This document shows positions 25,605-33,606 of a stretch of 64,000 nucleotides of DNA, piece by piece (position 1 is the stretch's first letter; every line of letters starts with the position of its first letter). Location of the stretch: NCBI RefSeq assembly GCF_001306455.1, contig NZ_LGTQ01000009.1, positions 124,001 to 188,000 on the forward strand, read 5' to 3'. The notes beneath the pieces are model-generated. The model ran no database searches. It saw nothing but the letters and a program-made list of their open reading frames with translations, and had not been told where the DNA came from. The position numbers were made by a program, and so were the translations under genes. The DNA comes from Jiulongibacter sediminis (lineage in GTDB: Bacteria > Bacteroidota > Bacteroidia > Cytophagales > Spirosomataceae).

Positions 25605-26207
25605 ATGGCAAAGACCAAAATTAATTTTTCTCTGGCTCCTGAAATTGTTGGAAATGCAAGTTCAGGAATATTACTAGGTGAATTCAATAACTGGGATGCT
25701 TCGAAAGGTGTGAAACTAAAGAAGGCCAAAGACGGATCTCTTACCACCGCCATCACACTTGAAACAGGAAAGGTCTATGAGTATAGATACCTGCTTGATG
25801 ATGGAAGATGGGTAAACGATGGTAATGCAGATGCTTACAATTTCGTTTCTGATTTTCAGATTGATAACTGCGTAATTGAAGTTCCTGCACCGGTGAAGAA
25901 AGCTCCAGCTAAAAAAGTTGCGGCGAAAACGTCAGCGAAAAAAGTAGCAGTTGTGAAGGGAGATGACCTGACAAAAATTGAAGGTGTAGGTAAGAAAATT
26001 GCCGAATTGTTAGTAGCAGACGGCATTGATACGTTTGAAAAACTTGGTAAAGCTACTCAAAAGACTTTGAAAGGAATTTTGGAAGCAGCCGGCCCAAGGT
26101 ATAACATCCATGAGCCAAAGACATGGCCTAAACAAGCAAAGCTTGCGGCTGCTGGTAAAATGGATGAGCTTAAGAAATTACAAGACTCCCTTAAGGGAGG
26201 AAAATAA
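25605..26207 (+). CDS. CBM48-like early-set domain fused to a helix-hairpin-helix domain
   Basis: A 200-residue protein of three parts. Residues 5-92 form an isoamylase N-terminal/AMPK-type glycogen-binding fold: ILLGEFNNWD with W30, then Y-E-Y-R-Y-L-L-D-D-G-R-W-V-N-D with W69. Residues 95-117 are a Lys/Ala/Pro linker like histone H1 tails. Residues 120-165 form a helix-hairpin-helix unit (LTKIEGVGKKIAELL) of the type seen in DNA-binding or ribosome-associated proteins. The tail is helical and charged. The frame extends up to 25491; the ATG at 25605 begins the conserved domain. Function unknown; glycogen-linked nucleoid or ribosome association is speculation. Confidence 0.82.
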   Translation: MAKTKINFSLAPEIVGNASSGILLGEFNNWDASKGVKLKKAKDGSLTTAITLETGKVYEYRYLLDDGRWVNDGNADAYNFVSDFQIDNCVIEVPAPVKKAPAKKVAAKTSAKKVAVVKGDDLTKIEGVGKKIAELLVADGIDTFEKLGKATQKTLKGILEAAGPRYNIHEPKTWPKQAKLAAAGKMDELKKLQDSLKGGK

Positions 26208-26237
26208 GATTTTATTTCAATAGGGTTGAATGAAATG

Positions 26238-26264
26238 CCGGGTACTTTGTACTCGGTTTTTTTT
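26238..26264 (+). terminator. Intrinsic terminator after the CBM48-HhH gene
   Basis: Stem CCGGGTAC / GTACTCGG (one G-T pair), loop TTT, followed by eight T. Confidence 0.85.
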
Positions 26265-26292
26265 GTATTTTGAGGCAATTATTTTCCTCTTG

Positions 26293-26856
26293 ATGAAAAG
26301 CTATAATTTCCTCTTAATCTTTCTGTTAGCTCTCTTTATGGGCTGTGAAAAAGAGTCTTTGTTATTGGAATATCGCATTGAAGAAGGCCTGGAGGTTTAT
26401 GTTGATCGGTTTTTCTTAGAGGCTGAAAAGAGAGGTGTTTTTATTGAGAAGGAAAATTTGATTTTAGAGTTTACAGAAGTCATTAATGATGATTTTTGTG
26501 GACAATGTGAACGTCCTAAAAGGAATAGAGCGGGGCAAAGAATTGTATCAATCAGTACTGATCCTATTTGCTGGTTCAGGGAATCAGACCAAAACAAAGA
26601 GGCTTTGGTGTTTCACGAGCTAGGTCATTGTCTTCTAGGTCGGGACCATAAGGATGACCTTTTCCCTTCAGGTGCTCCAAGATCAATTATGACCACTATT
26701 CTTGAAGGCCCATATCAACCCTGTATTTATGTTTTTGGAGGTGAGGAAGATGTCAAAAAGTGCAACCTCACTGTTAGGCGAGAGTACTACATTGACGAGC
26801 TTTTTGATGAAAATTTATCGACTGTACCTGAGTGGGCTCTTCCGGGAGAAAATTAA
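26293..26856 (+). CDS. Lipoprotein with HExxH zinc-protease motif
   Basis: A 187-residue protein with a lipoprotein signal (hydrophobic residues 5-16, lipobox LFMGC, Cys 18). A metalloprotease-like motif HELGHCLLGRDH gives H108, E109, H112 and a third histidine H119; compared with the metzincin HExxHxxGxxH there is one additional residue before the glycine. Further cysteines (FCGQCE, DPICW, QPC, KKC) may form disulphides outside the cytoplasm. It looks like a small Bacteroidota-type putative metallopeptidase; activity is not proven. The frame extends to 26230, but that start lies in the preceding terminator. It overlaps the convergent gene by four bases. Confidence 0.75.
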   Translation: MKSYNFLLIFLLALFMGCEKESLLLEYRIEEGLEVYVDRFFLEAEKRGVFIEKENLILEFTEVINDDFCGQCERPKRNRAGQRIVSISTDPICWFRESDQNKEALVFHELGHCLLGRDHKDDLFPSGAPRSIMTTILEGPYQPCIYVFGGEEDVKKCNLTVRREYYIDELFDENLSTVPEWALPGEN

Positions 26857-27467
26857 AGTAAATGCTTTACATCTTCTTCATAGTCAACATCACTTAAATG
26901 AGGAAGTTTGGCTCTTCTTAGATTATTTGAATTTAGGGCACTCATTGCTTCCATAAAAACATCTTCATGTGACCAGGTTTTATTCAGAAATACATCAGCC
27001 ATTACCTTCTCAGTTTTCTGATCTAACAGGTTGAAATTGAAGCCGATACTATAGTATCCGCCATCTTTTGCAGGGCCTATCACGGCTTCCTGCTCATTGA
27101 GCAAAACAAAGGCATCTTTGACAGTATCGTCAGTTAGCTCAAGACAGTCTGAACCAATAATCAGCACTTTCTCATACCCCTTTTTCCATAGGTCATGGAA
27201 AGAAGAAAACATTTTGAGTCCCAGGTCAGGGTCCTGGTTTTGAAGGTGTTTGTGGAAATCGCTGTTTGACCACTCATCGTTTTCATCAATAAACTGACTG
27301 TAAAACACATGACGATCCACAGCTACATTTTGGGCGATCTCACGAGTGTGCTTCATGAGTAATTTATAGATTTCCAGAGCTTTCTCATCCCCAATCGTTG
27401 AGGCCAGTCTGGTTTTAACTTTCCCTAACTCAGGATTTTTAATGAAAATTATAAGGGCTTCTTTCAA
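26853..27467 (-). CDS. DUF2064 / TIGR04282-type glycosyltransferase-like protein
   Basis: A 204-residue protein of the DUF2064 family (related to TIGR04282, linked in some organisms to arsenosugar synthesis). It has a GT-A-like nucleotide-binding fold: IIFIKNPELGKVKTRLAST at the start, then LIIGSDCLELTDD and AVIGPAKDGGYYSIG, the family's most conserved block. No arsenic genes are nearby, so the biological role is open. The stop codon shares four bases with that of the convergent lipoprotein gene. Confidence 0.85.
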   Translation of the reverse strand: MKEALIIFIKNPELGKVKTRLASTIGDEKALEIYKLLMKHTREIAQNVAVDRHVFYSQFIDENDEWSNSDFHKHLQNQDPDLGLKMFSSFHDLWKKGYEKVLIIGSDCLELTDDTVKDAFVLLNEQEAVIGPAKDGGYYSIGFNFNLLDQKTEKVMADVFLNKTWSHEDVFMEAMSALNSNNLRRAKLPHLSDVDYEEDVKHLL

Positions 27468-27519
27468 AAGACTGTTAGTTTAGGATTATAATACCCATTC
27501 AAAAATAACGGATCATCAA

Positions 27520-27888
27520 ATGAGCAACCAAATCATATATACGGAAAAGGCTCCTGAACCGATCGGACCCTATTCTCAGGCTGTATTAGCTGGCAGTACA
27601 CTTTATATTTCAGGTCAGATCGCCTTTGAAGCTTCTCAAAACGGGACTCTTGAAGAGGAAACAACTCAGGTTATGGAAAACATTGGGGCTATTCTTTCAG
27701 CTGCGGGTTATTCCTATTTAGACGTTGTCAAATGCAGTATTTTCCTGAAATCAATGGATGACTTTGCCGAAGTAAACGAGGTGTACGGAAGGTACTATAA
27801 AAATAAACCACCTGCCCGTGAAACGGTTCAGGTGGCTTGTTTGCCGAAAAATGTTAATGTCGAGATTTCAGCGATCGCCGTTAAATAG
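27520..27888 (+). CDS. ridA: RidA family enamine/imine deaminase
   Basis: A 122-residue RidA (YjgF/YER057c) protein, usual length. It hydrolyses reactive 2-aminoacrylate and related enamines formed by PLP enzymes. Signature residues are present: PIGPYSQAV near the N terminus, LYISGQIA, and R100 in KPPARETVQVACLPKNVNVE, the arginine that binds the carboxylate. The subgroup (RidA proper versus Rid1-7) is not certain. Monocistronic and divergent from the DUF2064 gene. Confidence 0.9.
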   Translation: MSNQIIYTEKAPEPIGPYSQAVLAGSTLYISGQIAFEASQNGTLEEETTQVMENIGAILSAAGYSYLDVVKCSIFLKSMDDFAEVNEVYGRYYKNKPPARETVQVACLPKNVNVEISAIAVK

Positions 27889-27937
27889 TTTAATAGTATT
27901 AGGGCGAATAGTAAAGTTTAAGGTTGAATAGGTGCGT

Positions 27938-27956
27938 CAAAAGTATGGTACTTTTG
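27938..27956. repeat. Inverted pair of TACTTTTG boxes
   Basis: CAAAAGTA-TGG-TACTTTTG is a perfect 8-bp inverted repeat in which each arm is a full TAnnTTTG promoter box, one on each strand. The plus-strand box (27949-27956) can serve the gene at 28032; the minus-strand box has no gene to serve except antisense to ridA. Confidence 0.5.
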
Positions 27957-28031
27957 AGAGAAGAAATAGTATTCCGTTCAGTTTTTTTATATTAATTAAG
28001 ATAAGTAGTTAAACATCAACCCTTTTAGAAT

Positions 28032-28949
28032 ATGTCAAGTCGAAGAAAATTCATCTCAAAATCAATCTTATCAGCGGCTGGTTTGAGTCTTGCTGCCAAA
28101 CAGAGCTTTGCAGCCAGTAAATATCAATACGATGATAAACCTTTCAAGTCTGCTTTTGCACCCCATTTTGGTATGTTTAAGAACAGTGCTGGTGATGATT
28201 TAATTGATCAGATCCGCTTTATGCATGAAAGAGGCTTTAGAGCTCTGGAAGATAACGGCATGATGAAACGTTCAATTGAGGATCAGGAAAAAATAGCTAA
28301 TGAAATGTCAAAGCTTGGGATGCGAATGGGCGTATTCGTGATTGACGGGGGTGACAACTGGAAGGTTTCATTGACTACAGGGAAAGATGAGTTTAAGGAT
28401 ACATTTTTGAAAACCTGTCGTGAAGCTGTGGATGTGGCAAAACGTGTTAATGCCAAATGGATGACTGTGGTGCCCGGTTATTTTGAGCGGAATTTACCTC
28501 TTGGTATTCAGACTTCTAATGTGGTGGATGCCTTGCGTAGAGGTACTGACATTCTGGAGCCTCATGGGCTTACCATGGTACTGGAGCCACTCTCTGATAA
28601 CCCTGATTTATTTTTACGCTTCTCCGATCAGACCTATAATATTTGCCAATCGGTGAATAGCTCTGCCTGCAAAATATTGTTTGATATGTACCATATGCAG
28701 AAAAATGAGGGACGACTAACTTATCATATGGATCAGGCCTGGGATGAAATCGGATATTTTCAAATAGGTGACGAACCAGGCAGAAAAGAACCAACCACGG
28801 GTGAGATCAATTATAAGTTCTTGTTCGAGCATATTTATGAGAAGGCAGGCGATCAGTTTATTTTAGGAATGGAGCACGGAAATGCCTTCAAAGGTAAAGA
28901 AGGAGAAGAAAAGTTGATTGCTGCTTATCGCTGGTGTGATGATTTTTAA
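28032..28949 (+). CDS. Tat-exported sugar phosphate isomerase/epimerase-like TIM-barrel protein
   Basis: A 305-residue xylose-isomerase-like TIM-barrel (AP endonuclease family 2, hydroxypyruvate-isomerase type). The N terminus carries a twin-arginine signal (SSRRKFISKSILSAAGLSL). Metal ligands of the family appear as E in MVLEPLSD, D in ILFDMYHMQ, H/D in IGYFQIGDEPGR and E in LGMEHGN. Such periplasmic proteins in Bacteroidota often occur with GMC or Gfo/Idh oxidoreductases and DUF1080 proteins in keto-sugar pathways; here those genes lie elsewhere in the window, so a shared pathway is only inferred. Monocistronic. Confidence 0.87.
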   Translation: MSSRRKFISKSILSAAGLSLAAKQSFAASKYQYDDKPFKSAFAPHFGMFKNSAGDDLIDQIRFMHERGFRALEDNGMMKRSIEDQEKIANEMSKLGMRMGVFVIDGGDNWKVSLTTGKDEFKDTFLKTCREAVDVAKRVNAKWMTVVPGYFERNLPLGIQTSNVVDALRRGTDILEPHGLTMVLEPLSDNPDLFLRFSDQTYNICQSVNSSACKILFDMYHMQKNEGRLTYHMDQAWDEIGYFQIGDEPGRKEPTTGEINYKFLFEHIYEKAGDQFILGMEHGNAFKGKEGEEKLIAAYRWCDDF

Positions 28950-28989
28950 TAAATAGCTAAAAACCTAATGCTGCTAAAGCTTTGAGCAG

Positions 28990-28997
28990 TACTTTTG
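28990..28997 (+). promoter_or_regulatory. -7 promoter element TACTTTTG
   Basis: Full match to TAnnTTTG, 18 nt upstream of the ATG at 29016; it overlaps the alternative TTG start at 28995. Confidence 0.55.
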
Positions 28998-29015
28998 ACC
29001 AAAAAATTAGAGAAC

Positions 29016-29438
29016 ATGAGAGAAATACTTCTGAACATTCACCACTATCTGGCGTTTGCTGCCCTTATTCTTTTGGCTTGGGCTACCATTAATGGAATTA
29101 TGGGAACCACGAGCGAAAAAATGTGGGAAGGCAAGCACAGAAAGGTTAACCTTTTTGCCCTTATTGCTACGCATACCATGTTTTTACTCGGTTTGATTCT
29201 GATGGTTATGGCTCTTTCAAACGTAGAAATGGGTGCCATCATGAAGAATGCAGTTGCCAGAAAGGCTTATATAGAGCACCCAACTGTGGGTATTCTTGCC
29301 GCGGTTTTAGTGACTATAGGTAATGCTAAGAGCAAAAAAGCAGTAGGAAATGGCAAGCGTTTTAAGTCAACAATGATCTTCTTTGGGTTGGCTTTGGTTC
29401 TTGTGCTGAGCCGTTTGCCTTTTGATAAATTATTCTAA
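29016..29438 (+). CDS. Small membrane protein of unknown function
   Basis: A 140-residue protein with four hydrophobic segments, near residues 5-28, 45-68, 86-100 and 112-130, and conserved-looking H-H-Y (INIHHYLAFAAL-type) and H-T-M-F near the membrane faces, which could bind haem or metal, though this is a guess. I cannot assign a named family. The start at 29016 follows from the -7 box at 28990-28997. The gene is one base upstream of the DCC-type gene at 29440 and surely co-transcribed with it. Confidence 0.7.
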   Translation: MREILLNIHHYLAFAALILLAWATINGIMGTTSEKMWEGKHRKVNLFALIATHTMFLLGLILMVMALSNVEMGAIMKNAVARKAYIEHPTVGILAAVLVTIGNAKSKKAVGNGKRFKSTMIFFGLALVLVLSRLPFDKLF

Positions 29439-29439
29439 A

Positions 29440-29835
29440 ATGCCTCAGGTGATTCTCTTTGATGGTGTGTGCAACCTGTGCAATAGTTTTGTACAGTTTA
29501 TCATCAAAGAGGATCGCCAATCTGTTTTCCGTTTTGCTTCTTTACAATCTGACTACGCAAAAAAGAAGCTCGATCAAAAGTCTTTTGACACCTCAAAAGT
29601 TGATTCAGTAATTCTGATTACTGAAGAGGATCAGGTGTTGATCAAATCTGATGCCGCACTGGCCATTCTGAAACAACTTCCCCGCTTTTCCTGGCTTTAC
29701 TTTTTCCGATTTTTACCCCTCATATTGAGAGATTGGGTGTATGATTTCACAGCACGTAACCGCTACCGATGGTTCGGGAAAAGGCGGGAGTGCATGATAC
29801 CCACGCCGGAGCTGAGAAGTCTTTTTCTTGACTAA
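29440..29835 (+). CDS. DCC-type thiol-disulfide oxidoreductase (DUF393)
   Basis: A 131-residue protein of the DUF393/DCC family with the thioredoxin-fold motif DGVCNLCNSFVQFI (DxxCxxC) at residues 8-21 and later FASLQSDYAKK. The C-terminal FTARNRYRWFGKRRECMIPT is also typical. Family members are predicted thiol oxidoreductases with unknown partners. It follows the membrane protein gene with a one-base gap, suggesting the pair work together. The stop shares four bases with the convergent LytTR gene. Confidence 0.87.
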   Translation: MPQVILFDGVCNLCNSFVQFIIKEDRQSVFRFASLQSDYAKKKLDQKSFDTSKVDSVILITEEDQVLIKSDAALAILKQLPRFSWLYFFRFLPLILRDWVYDFTARNRYRWFGKRRECMIPTPELRSLFLD

Positions 29836-30569
29836 GGCTTTTGATAGTTTATGGCTTTCAGGAGATCCTCCATATTACTATCGCTTACCGGAATGTCAAA
29901 TTTGTCAATAGTTATCCGGTGATTTCGAATACTTTGAATTTTTTCAAGATTAACAATATAGGATTTCTGCACCCTCATAAAGTTACTTGGTAGCCTGGCC
30001 TCAATTCCTTTTAATGTTGATTTGGTAAGAATAGGTCTGGTCTGTGTAGTAATAAAGATTTTGATATAGTCTTTGAGACCTTCGATATGAGTGATATCAT
30101 CAAAAATTATTTTGACCAGCGAATATTCCACATTTACAAAGAAAGAATCTTGTTCATCAATTGGAGGTGCTCCTTCGATGCTTACCGCGTTTTCCTTGTT
30201 CTTTTTAAAGATATCAAGAGCTTTGTGAGCAGCCTTTGAGAACCGGTCAAAACTGACAGGTTTCATTAGATAATCCACTACGTCCAGATTGTAACTTTCA
30301 ACAGCATAGGTATCATAAGCTGTAACCAGAATAACCAACGGCTTTTCTGTAAGGCTGGTTAAAAATTTGGTACCCAACATCCCCGGCATCTGGATATCGA
30401 GAAACATGAGATCAATCTTGTTCGCCTGCAAAGCCTCCATGGCCTCGTAGGGATTTTTACAAACTTTTACCAGGTTAAGAAATGGAACTTGTTCAATGTT
30501 CTCCTGCAGTAACTTGCGGGCAAGGCTTTCGTCATCAACTGCTATGCAATTCAGCTTGGTGGTAGGCAT
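29832..30569 (-). CDS. LytTR-family response regulator
   Basis: A 245-residue regulator. Residues 1-125 form a receiver (AVDDE at 10-14, phospho-acceptor D58 in LMFLDIQMPG, K in DYLMKPVSF). Residues 145-240 form a LytTR DNA-binding domain (NVEYSLVKIIFDDITHIEGL, then MRVQKSYIVNLEKIQSI). Normal AlgR/LytR length. It is the second gene of a pair, overlapping the histidine kinase gene at 30535 by 35 bases, so the two form a two-component system. The target genes are not evident in the sequence. Confidence 0.92.
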   Translation of the reverse strand: MPTTKLNCIAVDDESLARKLLQENIEQVPFLNLVKVCKNPYEAMEALQANKIDLMFLDIQMPGMLGTKFLTSLTEKPLVILVTAYDTYAVESYNLDVVDYLMKPVSFDRFSKAAHKALDIFKKNKENAVSIEGAPPIDEQDSFFVNVEYSLVKIIFDDITHIEGLKDYIKIFITTQTRPILTKSTLKGIEARLPSNFMRVQKSYIVNLEKIQSIRNHRITIDKFDIPVSDSNMEDLLKAINYQKP

Positions 30570-31605
30570 CTTCTTCGGTTTTGTCTCGTTTAAGGTCTAT
30601 CGATAATTGAACCACAAATTTCCCGTCGCTGTCATCGACCATTAATTCGTGCTTTTTAGGGTATAGCAACTCCAGTCTTCGTCTCACATTTTTAAGACCT
30701 ATTCCTGAACTGAAGTCTTTTGATTCTTTGGTCTCGGGGGCTATTTGATTGGCCACCATAAATGTAAGCAGGTCCCCGTGATACTCAAGTTGAATATCAA
30801 TTTTTGGCTCTTTAACCATGCCAATACCATGCTTGAAAGCGTTTTCAACAAAGGGAATCAGCAGCATGGGCTCAATGGTGAGGCTACTGTCATTACCTTC
30901 TATATTGACATTGATTTCCACATCATCACCATATCTGACCATTTGCAAGTCAATATAGTTTTGAAGATAGGCTACTTCACGGCTAACCGGCACCTGCTTG
31001 CTATCGGTTTCGTATAGCATATATCGAATAAGTTCAGAGAGCTTAATGGTTACAGATTCGGCATCACCGGGCTCCGAACGAATAAGGTAAACAATACTAT
31101 TTAAGACATTAAAAATGAAATGCGGGCTTATCTGGGATCTTAAAAACGATAACTCAGATTGCATTCTTTCCTGTTTCTCTTCTCTACGACCCCGCTCCTC
31201 TTTCATGATTTCAGTAATCAGGCCATAGCCTGTAGCCAATGCAGCAACAAACATTACGGGGAAGAAAATAAAGAAAGTAAAGGCATGCTTGTAGTTCGGA
31301 TTAATCCAAAACTTCAGTTTATCCTCAAAAAAGATATAGGCTCCACAGATTATAATTAGCGAAAAAACATAACTAGTGGTACCTCTGGTTCTGAAAACCT
31401 TAGGGATTAGGTAATGTACAATAAAGTAAAAGAGTGGAATCTCCACAGCTCTAACCGTAACTAACATTTTTAGAAAGATCACTGCATCCGGATTGTCATA
31501 ATCCGCGTTTACCAACGGATACCCAATCCAGATTACCCACATAAAGATTTGAAATAGAATCTTGTAGGCGTTTTCAGTTTTCGGTCTTTGAGTTATCAAT
31601 GCCAT
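30535..31605 (-). CDS. LytS-type sensor histidine kinase (His_kinase family)
   Basis: A 356-residue kinase with four predicted membrane helices in residues 1-140 and no extracytoplasmic sensor domain, followed by a coiled linker and the LytS-type kinase core: H-box LRSQISPHFIFNVLNSIVYL, N-box LLIPFVENAFKHGIG and G-box GIGLKNVRRRLELLYP. It pairs with the overlapping LytTR regulator gene. The frame is open to 31668; the ATG at 31605 is preferred because it precedes the first membrane helix at the usual distance, but this is not certain. Confidence 0.9.
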   Translation of the reverse strand: MALITQRPKTENAYKILFQIFMWVIWIGYPLVNADYDNPDAVIFLKMLVTVRAVEIPLFYFIVHYLIPKVFRTRGTTSYVFSLIIICGAYIFFEDKLKFWINPNYKHAFTFFIFFPVMFVAALATGYGLITEIMKEERGRREEKQERMQSELSFLRSQISPHFIFNVLNSIVYLIRSEPGDAESVTIKLSELIRYMLYETDSKQVPVSREVAYLQNYIDLQMVRYGDDVEINVNIEGNDSSLTIEPMLLIPFVENAFKHGIGMVKEPKIDIQLEYHGDLLTFMVANQIAPETKESKDFSSGIGLKNVRRRLELLYPKKHELMVDDSDGKFVVQLSIDLKRDKTEEDAYHQAELHSS

Positions 31606-31929
31606 TTGAATTAAAGCAATACAAAAAAAAGAAGATTTCCAATGGAAAACTGACTTAACAGATGTCATGACATAATGAGGCGATTAATGCTTATTTAACA
31701 TCGGAAACGGACTTAACCGACAAACTTTGCAGTTTTGAAGATAAAAATGACCTTTTCGGGAGTGAAGGGTTAGGCCTTAGAGATTATTGTCCATTTTTGG
31801 GGCCCAGTAGTCGTTTATTCTACCGAATTGGTAGAGTTTTTGAGCTGTTTTAATTTTGTTAACACCTTAAAATGAGCAGAGTTGATAGCTTTGTATGCTT
31901 TAAATGTATTAACATATAAATTAACTGAA
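31606..31929. other. Intergenic region between the histidine kinase and yceI-like genes
   Basis: About 320 bases between divergent genes with no convincing coding region. It contains a 17-nt hairpin TCTACCGAATTGGTAGA (31819-31835) followed by GTTTTTG, an imperfect -7 box AAACTTTG near 31725 and the yceI promoter box at 31886-31893. If the kinase starts at 31668 rather than 31605 the gap shrinks to about 260 bases. Confidence 0.55.
31886..31893 (+). promoter_or_regulatory. -7 promoter element TAGCTTTG for the yceI-like gene
   Basis: Full match to TAnnTTTG, 36 nt upstream of the ATG at 31930; it lies within the longer open frame from 31882 and so excludes that start. Confidence 0.6.
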
Positions 31930-32496
31930 ATGAAAAAAACACTAACGCTTGTAACCTTACTGGCTTCAGCTTTCGCGGTTAACGCTCAAAAATGGAATGT
32001 TGACAAAGCTCACTCCAATGTAGGTTTTACAATTACCCACATGATGCTTTCTGATGTTGACGGACAATTCAGAGACATTGAGGCCACGATTACTGCTGAC
32101 AAAGATGACCTCTCTGATGCTGTATTTGAGTTCACCGCTCAGGCAAATAGTATTGATACAAGAATTGAAAGAAGAGATACTCACCTTAAGAGTGCTGATT
32201 TCTTCGAAGTAGAAAAATATCCAACGGTTGCTTTTAAAAGTACTTCTTTCAAGCATTTGGAAGGTAAGAAGTATAAAATGAAAGGTAATCTTACCATCAA
32301 AGACGTTACAAAAGAAGTTGAGATGGATGTTATTGTGAATGGCCCGATAGTTAACCCTAGAAACCAAAAGAAGATGGTTGGTGTTAAGGCTACAGGTGAA
32401 ATCGACAGATACGATTTCCACATCGGTGGTGAATCAGGTGCTGGTCAAAGTAGAGAAGTTGTGATTTTCGCCAACGGAGAATTCACTAAAGAGTAA
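31930..32496 (+). CDS. YceI-family periplasmic lipid-binding protein
   Basis: A 188-residue protein with a Sec signal (MKKTLTLVTLLASAFAVNA). The YceI beta-barrel follows: WNVDKAHSNVGFTITHMMLS, S-I-D-T-R-I-E-R-R-D-T-H-L-K-S-A-D-F-F and YPTVAFKSTSF, the classic lipocalin-like pattern that holds isoprenoid chains. Proposed roles include polyisoprenoid binding and stress response. Start chosen by signal peptide and promoter. Codon use is biased toward common codons, suggesting good expression (impression only). A strong terminator follows. Confidence 0.93.
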   Translation: MKKTLTLVTLLASAFAVNAQKWNVDKAHSNVGFTITHMMLSDVDGQFRDIEATITADKDDLSDAVFEFTAQANSIDTRIERRDTHLKSADFFEVEKYPTVAFKSTSFKHLEGKKYKMKGNLTIKDVTKEVEMDVIVNGPIVNPRNQKKMVGVKATGEIDRYDFHIGGESGAGQSREVVIFANGEFTKE

Positions 32497-32518
32497 AAAA
32501 TAAAAGGGGTTTTATTTT

Positions 32519-32551
32519 TAAGGGGAGGCCGATTTCGGACTCCCTTTTTTT
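32519..32551 (+). terminator. Intrinsic terminator after the yceI-like gene
   Basis: Interrupted stem around AAGGGGAGGCCGA / TCGGACTCCCTT followed by seven T, between convergent yceI-like and ftsY genes. Confidence 0.8.
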
Positions 32552-32569
32552 ATGCTCTTTTTGAGAGCG

Positions 32570-33529
32570 TTACCCTTTCTTAAATAAAGAGTCTACAAAT
32601 TCTATTTTGTTAAAGACCTGTAGATCTTCCATCTTCTCGCCAATACCAATATATTTTACAGGTATTTTGAACTCATCAGAAATACCGATAACTACTCCTC
32701 CTTTTGCGGTCCCATCTAGTTTGGTGATGGCCAGCGAATTAATTTCGGTCACTTTGGTAAATTCACGTGCCTGAATAGTTGCATTTTGACCCGTACTACC
32801 GTCAAGAACAAGCATCACTTCGTGAGGGGCTTCAGGCAAAACCTTCTGCATTACACGTTTGATTTTGCCCAGTTCTTTCATCAAATTCACTTTGGTGTGA
32901 AGCCTTCCAGCCGTGTCTATAATAATCACGTCAGCATTTTTCTCAACACCAACTTTAACAGCATCATAAGCCACTGAAGAGGGGTCAGTATTCATTCCGT
33001 GATCTATAACGTCAACACCCACACGCTCACCCCAAAGTTTCAGTTGATCTACGGCAGCGGCCCTGAAAGTGTCTGCTGCTCCGAGAACCACCTTCTTTCC
33101 ATTCTTCTGAAAATTATGAGCCAGCTTACCAATAGTTGTAGTTTTACCAACACCATTGACCCCCACTACCATCAGAACATATGGTTTTGGCAGATTGTCG
33201 GTCTCAAAACTATTCTGAACGTCCTGAGAATTGTTTTCTTCTAGTAGGGCCGCAGTTTCCTCCCGTAGAATGGTATCAAGCTCTTCAACGGATGTGTATT
33301 TGTCTTCAGCAACTCGTTTCTCAATTCTTCGTATTATTTTAATCGTAGTATCAACTCCGACATCAGATGAAATCAAAATTTCCTCAAGCTCATCTAAAAC
33401 TTCTTCGTCAACCGAAGATTTACCAACAACCGCCCGGCTGATTTTTTCAAAAATGCCTGATTTTGACTTTTCAAGTCCTTTGTCGAGAGTTTCTTTTTTT
33501 TCTTTACTGAAGAAACCGAATATGCCCAT
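32570..33529 (-). CDS. ftsY: Signal recognition particle receptor FtsY
   Basis: A 319-residue SRP GTPase. It docks the SRP-ribosome complex to the membrane for co-translational insertion. Motifs: NG-domain G1 GVNGVGKTTTIGKLA, AADTFRAAAVDQL, DTAGRLHTK, TKLDGTAKGG and the closing GIGEKMEDLQVF. The acidic A domain of E. coli FtsY is absent; only a short basic N terminus (FFSKEKKETLDKGLEKSKSG) precedes the N domain, normal for this phylum. It lies downstream of the rpmG-DUF4295 pair, with a thioesterase gene in between, and on the same strand, an order often conserved in Bacteroidota. Confidence 0.96.
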   Translation of the reverse strand: MGIFGFFSKEKKETLDKGLEKSKSGIFEKISRAVVGKSSVDEEVLDELEEILISSDVGVDTTIKIIRRIEKRVAEDKYTSVEELDTILREETAALLEENNSQDVQNSFETDNLPKPYVLMVVGVNGVGKTTTIGKLAHNFQKNGKKVVLGAADTFRAAAVDQLKLWGERVGVDVIDHGMNTDPSSVAYDAVKVGVEKNADVIIIDTAGRLHTKVNLMKELGKIKRVMQKVLPEAPHEVMLVLDGSTGQNATIQAREFTKVTEINSLAITKLDGTAKGGVVIGISDEFKIPVKYIGIGEKMEDLQVFNKIEFVDSLFKKG

Positions 33530-33606
33530 GTGCTGATTTTTTTCGATTATAAGGACGTAAAAATAAGAAGCTTAGTTCAGTAGATGTCTATGTGACAACG
33601 AAATGC

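Noticed and set aside
25274-25756. 160-codon minus-strand frame across the long intergenic region
   Set aside because: Crosses a strong terminator and the 5' part of the CBM48-HhH gene; product shows no domain, signal or sensible start.
31966-32421. 151-codon minus-strand frame antisense to the yceI-like gene
   Set aside because: Complete antisense shadow of a well-recognised gene.
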